From: Muriicola sp041358175
GTDB taxonomy: Bacteria > Bacteroidota > Bacteroidia > Flavobacteriales > Flavobacteriaceae
DNA length: 64,000 nucleotides
Direction: 5' to 3'
NCBI RefSeq assembly: GCF_041358175.1
Contig: NZ_JBGKBE010000006.1
Coordinates: 118,945-182,944, forward strand
The position numbers and the translations under genes are program-made. Every line of letters begins with the position of its first letter. Position 1 is the first letter of the stretch. The notes beneath the pieces are model-generated. The model was given only the letters and a program-made list of their open reading frames with translations, made no database searches and had not been told where the DNA came from. Below are positions 16,594 through 24,969 of the stretch, piece after piece.

Positions 16594-18522
16594 ATGAACA
16601 AGAACACCGAATTTGAAAGTATTTCCTTTGACCTCCCCAAGAATCAAAGTAATGTAATAAAAGTGATCGGCGTTGGCGGTGGTGGTAGCAATGCCATAAA
16701 TTATATGTTCCAGGCGGGAATCAATGGAGTTGATTTTGTCATCTGCAATACAGATTCCCAGGCACTCCAAAATAGCCCGGTACCCAATAAGATTCAGCTA
16801 GGGGTTTCCCTGACAGAAGGACTGGGAGCAGGGGCCAACCCTGAAGTAGGGGAGCAGGCAGCAGTTGAGAGCATGGAAGAAATAAAACGCATGCTCGATA
16901 CCACAACAAAAATGATTTTCATTACAGCCGGAATGGGTGGGGGAACAGGTACTGGTGCTGCTCCTGTCATCGCAAAACAGGCAAAGTCAATGGATGTTTT
17001 AACTGTGGGAATCGTTACAATGCCCTTCCAGTTTGAAGGTAAAATGAGGTGTCAGCAGGCGCAAAAAGGAATTGAGCGCCTTCGGGAGCACGTAGATTCC
17101 CTGATCATCATCAACAATAATAAGCTCAGGGAAGTATATGGGAATCTCGGATTTAAAGCCGGTTTCTCCAAGGCAGATGAAGTTCTGGCGACTGCAGCCC
17201 GTGGAATTGCAGAAGTTATTACACACCATTATACTCAAAATATAGATTTAAGGGATGCCAAAACAGTGCTTTCGAACAGTGGTACTGCTATTATGGGATC
17301 ATCCATGGCTTCAGGTTCAGCCAGGGCTCAGGAGGCCATCATGAAAGCGCTCGATTCTCCCCTGCTCAATGACAATAAGATCAATGGAGCGAAAAATGTA
17401 CTGTTATTAATAGTCTCAGGTACAAAAGAAATTACAATAGATGAGATAGGAGAGATCAATGATCACATTCAAATAGAGGCAGGTCACGGCGCTAATATAA
17501 TCATGGGGGTAGGTGAGGACGAAACTCTAGGAGATGCTATAGCCGTTACTGTTATTGCAACGGGTTTTAACGTGGACCAGCAGGATGAAATCGTCAATAC
17601 CGAATCCAAAAAAATCATCCATACCCTGGAAGAAGACCAAAAGGCCGAACAACAGCTTATGGAGTCTGAACAGGTGGTTCATGAGCTGGTCATGGAAGAG
17701 GAAGAAACTGAGCCTATTGTAAAGCACGTTTTAGAAATTGAGGAAGAAATGGATTTGATTCCTACTACTAATTTCATTAGAAATTTCAACGTCTTTTATG
17801 ATGAAGTAGTAGCTGAAGATATCGATGAAGATAGTTTTGTGATTATTGATTCAAAGGAAGCTCTATTTGACATCGAAGTTGTCGATCCTGTAACCGTTTC
17901 CTCAAAAGAGAGCAAGGAGCAGATCAGCATGAGTTTTGATATGCCCCTATCCAAAGAAGGAGAACCTGAAGAAGAGGAAGATAAAGAGCACGTGATTACT
18001 TTTTCCCTTGATGAAGACATCAGTGATATAGATGTAAATGAACATATCGAAGTAATTCCTGTATTAGAGTACAATAAAGAAGGAGAAAAACGGTACAGCC
18101 TTGACGATTATATGGAGCTTGAATCCAAGTTAACCGGCGCTCGTTCCAAGGCAGAGGATTTCGATCCAAAGATTGTTGAGGATGAACTTGTTTTTGAACA
18201 CAAAACCGTAAGTGCCTACGAACAATCAAATAAAGAAATGAATCCGGAGGAGATCGATCCGATGTCTTCACCTATAGAAGAACTATTGAAGGCCAGGGCC
18301 GACGAACGCAGGAAAAAACTTAAGGATTTCAATTATAAGTTTCAGAATAGTATGGGCCATATTGAAGAAATTGAAAAGGAACCCGCTTATAAACGTCAGG
18401 GAGTTAATTTGAACGACAACCCTAAGGAGGGAAAGGTTTCCAGGACAACACTGGGTGAGGATAGCAATGATGAAATTCAAATGCGTTCTAACAATTCATT
18501 TTTACACGATAATGTAGACTAG
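16594..18522 (+). CDS. ftsZ: Cell division protein FtsZ with long acidic C-terminal tail
   Basis: FtsZ is the tubulin-like GTPase that forms the cytokinetic ring. The GTPase core has VGGGGSNAINYM (near 28), the tubulin signature GGGTGTG (115-121) and NNNKLREVYG. Core domains end near residue 330; the remaining roughly 310 residues are an acidic, low-complexity linker with many Glu and Asp, ending in a small conserved tip (SFLHDNVD). The total of 642 residues is long compared with E. coli (383) but usual for Flavobacteriia. It is the last gene of the dcw operon, followed by a hairpin terminator. Confidence 0.97.
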   Translation: MNKNTEFESISFDLPKNQSNVIKVIGVGGGGSNAINYMFQAGINGVDFVICNTDSQALQNSPVPNKIQLGVSLTEGLGAGANPEVGEQAAVESMEEIKRMLDTTTKMIFITAGMGGGTGTGAAPVIAKQAKSMDVLTVGIVTMPFQFEGKMRCQQAQKGIERLREHVDSLIIINNNKLREVYGNLGFKAGFSKADEVLATAARGIAEVITHHYTQNIDLRDAKTVLSNSGTAIMGSSMASGSARAQEAIMKALDSPLLNDNKINGAKNVLLLIVSGTKEITIDEIGEINDHIQIEAGHGANIIMGVGEDETLGDAIAVTVIATGFNVDQQDEIVNTESKKIIHTLEEDQKAEQQLMESEQVVHELVMEEEETEPIVKHVLEIEEEMDLIPTTNFIRNFNVFYDEVVAEDIDEDSFVIIDSKEALFDIEVVDPVTVSSKESKEQISMSFDMPLSKEGEPEEEEDKEHVITFSLDEDISDIDVNEHIEVIPVLEYNKEGEKRYSLDDYMELESKLTGARSKAEDFDPKIVEDELVFEHKTVSAYEQSNKEMNPEEIDPMSSPIEELLKARADERRKKLKDFNYKFQNSMGHIEEIEKEPAYKRQGVNLNDNPKEGKVSRTTLGEDSNDEIQMRSNNSFLHDNVD

Positions 18523-18553
18523 TTAATTTTGATTGGTTGTTTCAACCGTTCTA

Positions 18554-18592
18554 AAACCCGAGATGATTCCCTTCGTTTCGGGTTTATTTTTT
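18554..18592 (+). terminator. Terminator after ftsZ
   Basis: AAACCCGA (18554-18561) pairs with TCGGGTTT (18578-18585), followed by a T-rich run. It lies 31 bases after the ftsZ stop and closes the dcw operon. Confidence 0.8.
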
Positions 18593-18620
18593 AACTTCAC
18601 ATCACTAAAAATAAAGGGTT

Positions 18621-19070
18621 ATGAGCTTACAGGATAAGGTAATGCAGGAAATGAAGACAGCGATGAAAGCGAAGGATACTGTTGCTTTGGAGTCGCTTCG
18701 GGCCATAAAATCGGCACTTTTGTTAGCCCAAACCGATAAAGGAGGGGGAAAAGGACTCACTGAAGAAGAAGAGATAAAAATGGTTCAGCGTTTAGTGAAG
18801 CAGAGGAAAGACAGTGCAGCAATCTTTACCGAACAAGGTCGGAAAGACCTTGCAGAAGCAGAGATGTCTCAGGTCGCTGTTATCGAGAAATTCCTTCCAG
18901 AACAGCTTGGGGAAGCAGAAATTGAAAAGGTAGTGGTGTCTACAATAGAGGAAATGGGGGCAAGTGGAATGAAAGATATGGGGCCTGTGATGGGTCAGGT
19001 ATCTAAAAAACTTGCAGGGAAAGCAGATGGAAAGACGATCTCGGGGATTGTCAGAAAGCATTTGAACTAA
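18621..19070 (+). CDS. GatB/YqeY domain-containing protein
   Basis: This 149-residue soluble helical protein matches the YqeY family: MSLQDKVMQEMKTAMKAKD at the N-terminus, SALLLAQTDKGG, EKFLPEQL and the C-terminal KTISGIVRKHL. The domain resembles the tRNA-binding tail of the GatB amidotransferase subunit; a free-standing YqeY has no settled function, and a role in tRNA or amidotransferase biology is only inferred from homology. It begins after the ftsZ terminator and is followed after 11 bases by a zinc-finger gene, so the two may be cotranscribed. Confidence 0.93.
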   Translation: MSLQDKVMQEMKTAMKAKDTVALESLRAIKSALLLAQTDKGGGKGLTEEEEIKMVQRLVKQRKDSAAIFTEQGRKDLAEAEMSQVAVIEKFLPEQLGEAEIEKVVVSTIEEMGASGMKDMGPVMGQVSKKLAGKADGKTISGIVRKHLN

Positions 19071-19081
19071 GTAGTAGCGTC

Positions 19082-19405
19082 GTGGATACTTCTGAACTTA
19101 GGGCACTATTACAATCCGCAATCACAAGGACGGAAAAACGAATAAAGCAATACAGCGATTTAAGCGGTCCTGTGGCTCCCGACAATGCCATCGGCAGGGT
19201 ATCGAGGATGGATGCTATTAACAATAAGGGAGTCATGGAAGCGGCCCTGCGCAAGGCTGAAGAACAATTAAAAGGCCTGGAACGCAATTTCTCCCTGCTG
19301 GATACTGAAGATTTTGGAAAATGCATGAAATGCACGGCAGAGATTCCTATTGAACGTATTTTATTAGCTCCGGAAAGTTCTTTTTGTGTAAATTGCGCTC
19401 GCTAA
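19082..19405 (+). CDS. TraR/DksA-type C4 zinc-finger protein
   Basis: A 107-residue protein with a helical N-terminal part and a C-terminal four-cysteine zinc finger: CMKC and CVNC separated by about 17 residues (IPIERILLAPESSF between). That is the DksA/TraR finger, which in the type protein lets the factor enter the RNA polymerase secondary channel with ppGpp. The N-terminal coiled coil is short and lacks an obvious DxxDxA tip, so transcriptional activity is uncertain. Translation starts at GTG. It follows yqeY closely and precedes tRNA-Arg. Confidence 0.85.
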   Translation: MDTSELRALLQSAITRTEKRIKQYSDLSGPVAPDNAIGRVSRMDAINNKGVMEAALRKAEEQLKGLERNFSLLDTEDFGKCMKCTAEIPIERILLAPESSFCVNCAR

Positions 19406-19421
19406 GAAAAAGGCAGATAAA

Positions 19422-19495
19422 GGCCGCGTAGTTCAACTGGATAGAATATCAGATTTCGGCTCTGAGGGTTGGGGGTTCGAATCCTCCCGCGGTCA
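19422..19495 (+). tRNA. tRNA-Arg, anticodon TCG
   Basis: A complete cloverleaf can be drawn. The acceptor GGCCGCG pairs with CGCGGTC (one G-T pair), with discriminator A at 19495. The anticodon stem TCAGA/TCTGA encloses the loop TTTCGGC, placing TCG at 19456-19458. The T arm is GGGGG-TTCGAAT-CCTCC. The anticodon reads CGA, and possibly other CGN codons, so the tRNA is for arginine. CCA is not encoded; CTA follows. Total length is 74 bases. Confidence 0.92.
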
Positions 19496-19506
19496 CTACA
19501 AGCACC

Positions 19507-19536
19507 AAACCCCGCAACGGAAGTTGCGGGGTTTTT
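19507..19536 (+). terminator. Terminator after tRNA-Arg
   Basis: AAACCCCGCAAC and GTTGCGGGGTTT form a perfect 12-base-pair stem around the tetraloop GGAA, followed by a run of T. It starts 12 bases after the tRNA end. Confidence 0.93.
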
Positions 19537-19588
19537 AGTTTCCTAAAGCGCCAATTTAAGCATGCTTAAAGCTGGCGCTAGGGAAACT
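19537..19588. repeat. Long imperfect inverted repeat with perfect 16-bp palindromic core
   Basis: The arms AGTTTCCTAAAGCGCCA and TGGCGCTAGGGAAACT are nearly complementary, and the centre (19555-19570) is a perfect 16-base palindrome, TTTAAGCATGCTTAAA. The whole could form one hairpin or cruciform of about 52 bases. It begins where the tRNA terminator ends. It lacks a T run, so it is not a standard terminator. Function unknown. Confidence 0.75.
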
Positions 19589-19887
19589 AAAACCGCATGG
19601 GACAGGGCCCATGCAGGGTTGGTATTTCCAGAGGGGAGTGCCGTGAGGCTCATCGAACGGTAGTGAGGTAATCCATTGCGAAGCGAAGTCTTCTTTTTTT
19701 GGTTTTCAACCCCCCTGCCTGCCTGAGACGATCAGCTTGGGGAATATTTCCTTACCACTTTTCCTTATTCTGATTCTGTTCTGAGTTTTAAATAAAAGCT
19801 TGATTCAGCTATCTTAGTAAAGATTAAATTCTTCATGAAAACCGGAATAGGAGCACGAATAAGCACAATATTAGCATATCCTTAACA
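19589..19887. other. Gene-free structured region
   Basis: No protein-coding frame of convincing length is seen. A second hairpin, GCATGGG with CCCATGC, lies at about 19594-19613 and can be extended by AACC/GGTT. A T-rich run near 19690-19702 follows a weak GAAG/CTTC stem and could end a short transcript. Together with the repeat before it, this may be a small structured RNA or a repeated intergenic element. A gene for either is not proven. Confidence 0.4.
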
Positions 19888-19920
19888 GTGGGAAGCAAAT
19901 CATTATTTAATTTTGAAATT

Positions 19921-20220
19921 ATGGGAGGTAACAGTTTAAAGATCACTTTTTCTTTATTGCTACTCGGTCTATTCCTTTTAGGCAAGGGAATAAGTTATCA
20001 CCCATTATCCCATAGTGATGAAGCCGACACTGAAAAATGCGAATTGTGCCTGTTTTCAGTATTAAGTGAATCATTTCTTTACGATACCCCCGCCCAGGCA
20101 GTAAAACCTGCTATTGTATTCAACGTCCCCTCTCAAGGACATTTGGAAAGCAGGGACGCGTTTTTTAAAGAAGATAATTTCTTTCCATCCCTTTTTAGTC
20201 GACCTCCCCCCGCTCTATAG
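19921..20220 (+). CDS. Small exported CxxC protein upstream of TonB receptor (DUF2946-like)
   Basis: I use the ATG giving MGGNSLKITF, because it places a signal peptide at the very N-terminus (LLLLGLFLLG); a GTG at 19888 would add 11 residues. The 99-residue product has a short His/Asp/Cys cluster (HPLSHSDEADTEKCELCLF) suited to metal binding, and ends RPPPAL. These features resemble small DUF2946-type proteins often found beside metal-related TonB receptors, but similarity is only by eye. It lies 75 bases before the likely TonB receptor start and is probably cotranscribed with it. Confidence 0.65.
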   Translation: MGGNSLKITFSLLLLGLFLLGKGISYHPLSHSDEADTEKCELCLFSVLSESFLYDTPAQAVKPAIVFNVPSQGHLESRDAFFKEDNFFPSLFSRPPPAL

Positions 20221-20295
20221 GTCTATACAGACAACTTGAGCAATACTCTTTTGCATTCCTGGGATGCAGGCCATATTAATTTATTATTTCATCTA

Positions 20296-22698
20296 ATGTC
20301 TTTCAGACTCTTATATTTTTTGAGCGCTTTGCTCCTGCCGTTTATATTGATAGGGCAGAAATGCAACGATAAACTTACCGGAAAGGTTCTCGATTTTCAC
20401 AATAAGACCCCCCTGGTTGGTGCAACGCTGGTTATTTCAGATATGAATGTATCGGCTTTTACAGACCTAAACGGGCAATATGTCTTTAAAGATATATGTA
20501 GTGGAGACTATGAGATAGAAGTCATGCACCCTGATTGCAGAACCCTTATTTTTCCTGTTACGATCTCAGGGGAGACAGAAAAGGATTTTTTCCTTGAACA
20601 TCACCTGGAAGAATTAGATGAGGTACAGGTCGTTGGAGGTGCTGTTGTAAAAAAGACCAACTCCGGAATTGAAGAACGGCTCGATAATGAGACGCTGATC
20701 AGGTATAGTGGGGGTAGTTTGGGTGATGCATTAAATGAAATCAGCGGTGTCTCCAGCTTAAATACCGGGGCAACAATAGTGAAGCCTGTAATTCACGGAT
20801 TAAACGGAAGCAGGGTCCTGGTTCTGAATGATGGAGTACGTATGCAGGATATGGAATGGGGAGATGAACACGCACCCAATGTAGACATCAATTCGGCCAG
20901 TGCCATTTCAGTTGTAAAAGGGGCCGCTGCGCTTCAATATGGGGGAGATGCGGTAGGAGGTGTTATCCTGATGGAGCAGGAAATCATGCCGGCTAAGGAT
21001 ACACTCTATGGTAAGACCATCCTTAACGGAATGACCAACGGACGTGGGGGATCAATATCCTCTGAACTATCGAAGGTCTTCGAAAACCAATGGTTTGCCA
21101 AAGTCCAGGGATCCTATAAACGCCTCGGGGATCAGGAAGCCCCGGATTATATTTTATCCAATACGGGTATCCGGGAAACCGGTATATCGCTGCAGGCTGG
21201 GAAGAAGACCTTTAACTGGGGCATAGACGCCCGGTTTTCTTACTACGATGCAGAAATCGCTATCCTAAGGGCCTCACATATCGGTAATGTCGATGATCTG
21301 ATCAGAAGTATCAACAGTGGTACCCCCCAGATTATACGGTCCTTTACGTACGACTTGCAAAATCCAAGGCAGCAGGTTACCCATTACCTGGGAAAAATAG
21401 CCTTGTATAAAAGATTTCAGGGCCTTGGAAAATGGAGTCTACAATACGATTTTCAGGATAATCGAAGGCTGGAGTACGACGTAAGACGTGGTGAACTTGA
21501 TGATAGAGCTTCTCTCGACCTCCAACTAACTACCCATACGATCAATACTGATTTTAAGTGGGATGCCAATGAAAGGTTAGAGATGCAGTTAGGTCTAATG
21601 GGGAGGTACCAGGATAATTTTCCTAATCCAGATACAGGTGTACGCAGGCTTATCCCGGATTATGAGAAATTCGATTTGGGTATTTTTAGTATTGCTGAGT
21701 ATAGAATTTCCCAGGATTGGAACCTAGATGCCGGATTTCGGTACGATTTTTCCCGTATCGATGCCACCAAGTTTTATCTAACCAGCAGGTGGGAAGAAAG
21801 GGGCTACGATCAGGATTTCAGTGATATCATTATAGAAGACCTGGATACTCAGTTGCTGACCAACCCTGTACTCGATTTCAATAATTTTTCGGGAACGGCA
21901 GGTGTAAAATATAACAAAGACAACAATACCTTTTTTAGACTTAATTACGCCCTGGCGCAACGAGCACCTAACCCATCTGAACTTTTTAGTGACGGCCTTC
22001 ATCATTCCGCAGCACGTATTGAATTGGGAGACCTGAGAATCAATAGCGAAACTTCCAGTAAGATTTCACTTTCCTATGAAAAGCGAAATACAAACTGGGG
22101 CTTTACCCTTGAACCTTACGCAAATTTTGTTTCAGATTTTATTGTCCTCGAACCAACCGGGGTTGAGTTTACCATTCGAGGTGCATTTCCCGTTTGGTCG
22201 TATCGTCAGACAGACAGTCGACTTATAGGCCTCGATGCATCTGCCTACATAGATTGGAGTGATCGATGGGAAACCGACCATCAGTTTTCCATAGTGAAAG
22301 GAAAGGATACGGAGAACGATATCGCCTTGATCAATATCCCATCGGCTAACTTTAGGAACAGGATCCGTTTTGTAAAAAGAGAATGGAACGGGTTGGAAGT
22401 AGCTCTGATGAGTAACCTGGTATTCCGGCAAAATGAATTCCCTCCGAACATAGTGGTATTCTCCCCTGAGGAGCAACAAGATGTGTTGTTGGAGATTAAC
22501 ACTCCACCCGATGCATACCATCTGCTGGGCTTTACCTCTAAGATGGACTTTTCCCTTGGAGATTCAGCGGCATTGACGGCTTCCGTTAACGTAAATAATA
22601 TATTCGATACATCTTTCAGGGACTATTTAAACAGACAACGATTTTTTGCCGATGGAATGGGCAGAAACATTCAATTACAATTAATATTTAACTATTAA
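20296..22698 (+). CDS. TonB-dependent outer-membrane receptor
   Basis: An 800-residue receptor with signal peptide (MSFRLLYFLSALLLPFILIG), an N-terminal carboxypeptidase-regulatory-like domain (GKVLDFHNKTPLVGATLVIS), a plug domain (PVIHGLNGSRVLVLNDGVRM, then VVKGAAALQYGGDAVGGV) and a C-terminal 22-strand barrel ending FNY, as outer-membrane proteins do. It takes up a ligand from outside using TonB energy. There is no SusD partner, so a glycan substrate is unlikely; the neighbouring CxxC protein hints at a metal or metal chelate. A TTG at 20236 is possible but would put 20 residues before the signal peptide. Confidence 0.9.
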   Translation: MSFRLLYFLSALLLPFILIGQKCNDKLTGKVLDFHNKTPLVGATLVISDMNVSAFTDLNGQYVFKDICSGDYEIEVMHPDCRTLIFPVTISGETEKDFFLEHHLEELDEVQVVGGAVVKKTNSGIEERLDNETLIRYSGGSLGDALNEISGVSSLNTGATIVKPVIHGLNGSRVLVLNDGVRMQDMEWGDEHAPNVDINSASAISVVKGAAALQYGGDAVGGVILMEQEIMPAKDTLYGKTILNGMTNGRGGSISSELSKVFENQWFAKVQGSYKRLGDQEAPDYILSNTGIRETGISLQAGKKTFNWGIDARFSYYDAEIAILRASHIGNVDDLIRSINSGTPQIIRSFTYDLQNPRQQVTHYLGKIALYKRFQGLGKWSLQYDFQDNRRLEYDVRRGELDDRASLDLQLTTHTINTDFKWDANERLEMQLGLMGRYQDNFPNPDTGVRRLIPDYEKFDLGIFSIAEYRISQDWNLDAGFRYDFSRIDATKFYLTSRWEERGYDQDFSDIIIEDLDTQLLTNPVLDFNNFSGTAGVKYNKDNNTFFRLNYALAQRAPNPSELFSDGLHHSAARIELGDLRINSETSSKISLSYEKRNTNWGFTLEPYANFVSDFIVLEPTGVEFTIRGAFPVWSYRQTDSRLIGLDASAYIDWSDRWETDHQFSIVKGKDTENDIALINIPSANFRNRIRFVKREWNGLEVALMSNLVFRQNEFPPNIVVFSPEEQQDVLLEINTPPDAYHLLGFTSKMDFSLGDSAALTASVNVNNIFDTSFRDYLNRQRFFADGMGRNIQLQLIFNY

Positions 22699-22712
22699 AA
22701 TAAATCATGACT

Positions 22713-23264
22713 ATGAAAAACATTAAATTCTTTACGCTTGTACTACTTTCAGGATTTCTTTTTACTTCATGTTCTGACGACGACAATCCGGTTCCGGTAA
22801 ATGAAGAAGAGATAATTACGACCATAACAGTTACCCTGGTCCCCAATGGAGGGGGTGACACCATAACCTTGCAAAGCAGGGATCTCGACGGTGACGGGCC
22901 AGACGCCCCCGTGGTGACCGTTTCAGGCAATTTTGTAGCGAATACGGTATACGGAGGAGCGATAGTTATACTCAATGAAACGGAGTCACCTGCAGAGAAT
23001 ATTACGGATGAAGTGGAAGCGGAAGACGAAGAACACCAGTTTTTTTATACGATTAGTGGCGGACTTGATGCCACTACGGATTACGCCAATTTTGATGACG
23101 ATGGAAATCCTTTGGGAACGCTATTTACTCTGAGTACAGGAGCAGCCAGTACAGGAACCCTTGGTTTTACCCTGCGTCATGAGCCTACAAAACCAAATAC
23201 AGGCTTGGCAGATGCAGGAGGAGAAACCGATTTAGCCGTTACATTTTCCGTAACAATAGACTAG
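22713..23264 (+). CDS. Lipoprotein associated with TonB receptor
   Basis: The protein has a lipoprotein signal (LLSGFLFTSC, followed by SDDD), then a beta-rich domain with LVPNGGGDTITL, ESPAENITDEVEAEDEEHQFF and FTLRHEPTKPNTG. I recognise a flavobacterial family repeatedly found directly after this type of TonB receptor and labelled 'type 1 periplasmic binding fold' in databases, although a binding-protein fold is not evident from a sequence of only 183 residues. It is likely surface- or periplasm-exposed and helps the receptor. Start chosen at the second ATG (MKNIKFF); the first, six bases earlier, is equally possible. Confidence 0.78.
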   Translation: MKNIKFFTLVLLSGFLFTSCSDDDNPVPVNEEEIITTITVTLVPNGGGDTITLQSRDLDGDGPDAPVVTVSGNFVANTVYGGAIVILNETESPAENITDEVEAEDEEHQFFYTISGGLDATTDYANFDDDGNPLGTLFTLSTGAASTGTLGFTLRHEPTKPNTGLADAGGETDLAVTFSVTID

Positions 23265-23359
23265 TCGGTTCAAGGGCGTTTATTATCAAGGGTAATAACC
23301 TGAATTAGCTAAACCCTTTAATTAATCGGATTTATATATCCGGTTGATTGAGGAGTTTT

Positions 23360-24382
23360 TTAATTAGGTTTGCCTTCTTTGAAGGAAGGGGATGAGACTG
23401 TCTTTGTGTTCGCTTTCATTTTTTTCAGGATTTCTGCAATGATAATCTTGGCGTGTATCCTTGAGTTTTCTATAAACCATTTATGAGTCTCCATCCCGCC
23501 ACAGATTACCCCGGCAAGATAGAGGCCTTTTATATTGGTCTCCATAGTTTCCGGATTGTAATCAGGGAGTCTTTTCTCATCTTCGGATAATTGGATGCCC
23601 ATGGTCTCTAAAAACTCAAAATTTGGCATGTATCCTGTAAGTGCCAGGACAAAATCATTAGGAAGTTCAACCTCCCCTTCTGGGGTGTTGAGGATGATCA
23701 CATCGGGTCTTATCTCTGAAACGGTAGTATTATAATAGGCCTTAATACTTCCTTCTTCTATTCGGTTAATGATATCGGGTCTTACCCAGTATTTTACTCT
23801 TTGACCCACCTCAGGGCCTCTAATAATCATGGTAACATCAGCACCTTTACGCCAGCATTCCAGGGCGGCATCCACTGCAGAATTACTGGCCCCTACTACG
23901 GCTAGTTTCTGGCTGGCGTAAAAGTGAGGGTCTTTGTAGTAATGTGATACCTTCGGCAGTTCTTCACCGGGAACATTAAGTTTGTTGGGCAGGTCATAAA
24001 ACCCTGTGGATATGATCACTTGCCTTGCACCATACGTTTCTTTCTCTGTTTTTACCTCAAATTCTTCGTTGTATTTCTTTACTGAGCTAACCTTTTCAAA
24101 AAGATGGATATTCAGCTTATTTGAGGTTACAATTCTCCTGTAATATTCCAGGGCCTCATTTCGCTTTGGCTTGGCTTCTTTGCTGATAAAAGGGATCTCA
24201 TCTATCTCCAATTTTTCGGAAGATGAAAAAAACTGCATGTTCACAGGATAATTAAACAGGGAATTTACAATAGGTCCTTTTTCAATGATCAGGTACGACA
24301 ATCCCTTTTTTTGAGCTTCCAGTCCGCATGCAATTCCAATAGGTCCTCCCCCTACGATAATCAGATCAAAATCCTTCTTCAT
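23360..24382 (-). CDS. ypdA: YpdA family bacillithiol disulfide reductase (putative)
   Basis: A 340-residue flavoprotein with an FAD loop at the N-terminus (IIVGGGPIGIACGLEA) and a second Rossmann loop for NAD(P)H (AVVGASNSAVDAALE). Absence of the CxxC redox pair of thioredoxin reductase and the overall length fit YpdA, which reduces oxidised bacillithiol in Firmicutes and is also found in Bacteroidota. No bshA, bshB or bshC gene is in the window, so the thiol partner is inferred. It is transcribed alone; a TAnnTTTG box lies 37 bases before the start. Confidence 0.87.
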   Translation of the reverse strand: MKKDFDLIIVGGGPIGIACGLEAQKKGLSYLIIEKGPIVNSLFNYPVNMQFFSSSEKLEIDEIPFISKEAKPKRNEALEYYRRIVTSNKLNIHLFEKVSSVKKYNEEFEVKTEKETYGARQVIISTGFYDLPNKLNVPGEELPKVSHYYKDPHFYASQKLAVVGASNSAVDAALECWRKGADVTMIIRGPEVGQRVKYWVRPDIINRIEEGSIKAYYNTTVSEIRPDVIILNTPEGEVELPNDFVLALTGYMPNFEFLETMGIQLSEDEKRLPDYNPETMETNIKGLYLAGVICGGMETHKWFIENSRIHAKIIIAEILKKMKANTKTVSSPSFKEGKPN

Positions 24383-24419
24383 TTTTTCTTTCGTAATCAG
24401 ATAAATTATTTCAACATCA

Positions 24420-24427
24420 CAAAACTA
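24420..24427 (-). promoter_or_regulatory. Putative -7 box of ypdA
   Basis: TAGTTTTG on the minus strand fits TAnnTTTG and lies 37 bases upstream of the ypdA ATG. Confidence 0.45.
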
Positions 24428-24543
24428 GGCATATTCTTATTATAATTCCCTAATCCTGGGTAGGAGGCTTAAACCTGACAATTATCATTCTTTTCCGGAG
24501 TATTGAATCGGATATTTAGGTAATAAAACTAAAACAATTCATC

Positions 24544-24969
24544 ATGACCATTTCTATAGACATACCCATCTCAACTATAATGACCAAGAATATTATTTCG
24601 GTTGATATAAAGGACGGACTAGACAGAGCAGAACATTTGTTCAAGAAAAACAACATCAGACATATGCCCGTCACGGACAACAAAAAAATTGTGGGGATGC
24701 TCAGTATGAACGATCTGTTACGATTGAGCTTTGCAGACGGTGCTTTTCGGGAAGAAGACAATGTAAAGTCGGAGATATACGAAATGTTTTCCATTAACCA
24801 ACTAATGGTTCGGACCCCTGAATCGATCAGTTCTAAAGAAACAGTGCGGGATGCCACGGAATTACTGGTAAAGCGCAAATATCACTCCTTACCCGTAGTT
24901 GATGATGGAGAGGTAGTTGGAATAGTGACTACAACGGACCTCTTAAAATATTATCTTTCCATGTTCTAG
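24544..24969 (+). CDS. CBS domain pair protein
   Basis: The 141-residue protein consists of two CBS domains: IPISTIMTKNIISVDIKDGL to MLSMNDLLRL, and INQLMVRTPESISSKETV to VGIVTTTDLLKYYL. CBS pairs bind adenosine nucleotides and act as energy or signalling sensors. No catalytic domain is attached and no partner is adjacent, so its target is unknown. Its stop overlaps the end of rpe by four bases on the opposite strand. Confidence 0.92.
   Translation: MTISIDIPISTIMTKNIISVDIKDGLDRAEHLFKKNNIRHMPVTDNKKIVGMLSMNDLLRLSFADGAFREEDNVKSEIYEMFSINQLMVRTPESISSKETVRDATELLVKRKYHSLPVVDDGEVVGIVTTTDLLKYYLSMF

Noticed and set aside
19422..19540. tRNA-Arg as attachment site of an integrated element
   Set aside because: No integrase, no duplicated tRNA 3' end and no foreign-looking gene block is seen in the following 10 kb.
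23324..23345. Weak hairpin between the lipoprotein gene and ypdA as a bidirectional terminator
   Set aside because: The stem has a wobble pair and is not directly followed by a T run on either strand.
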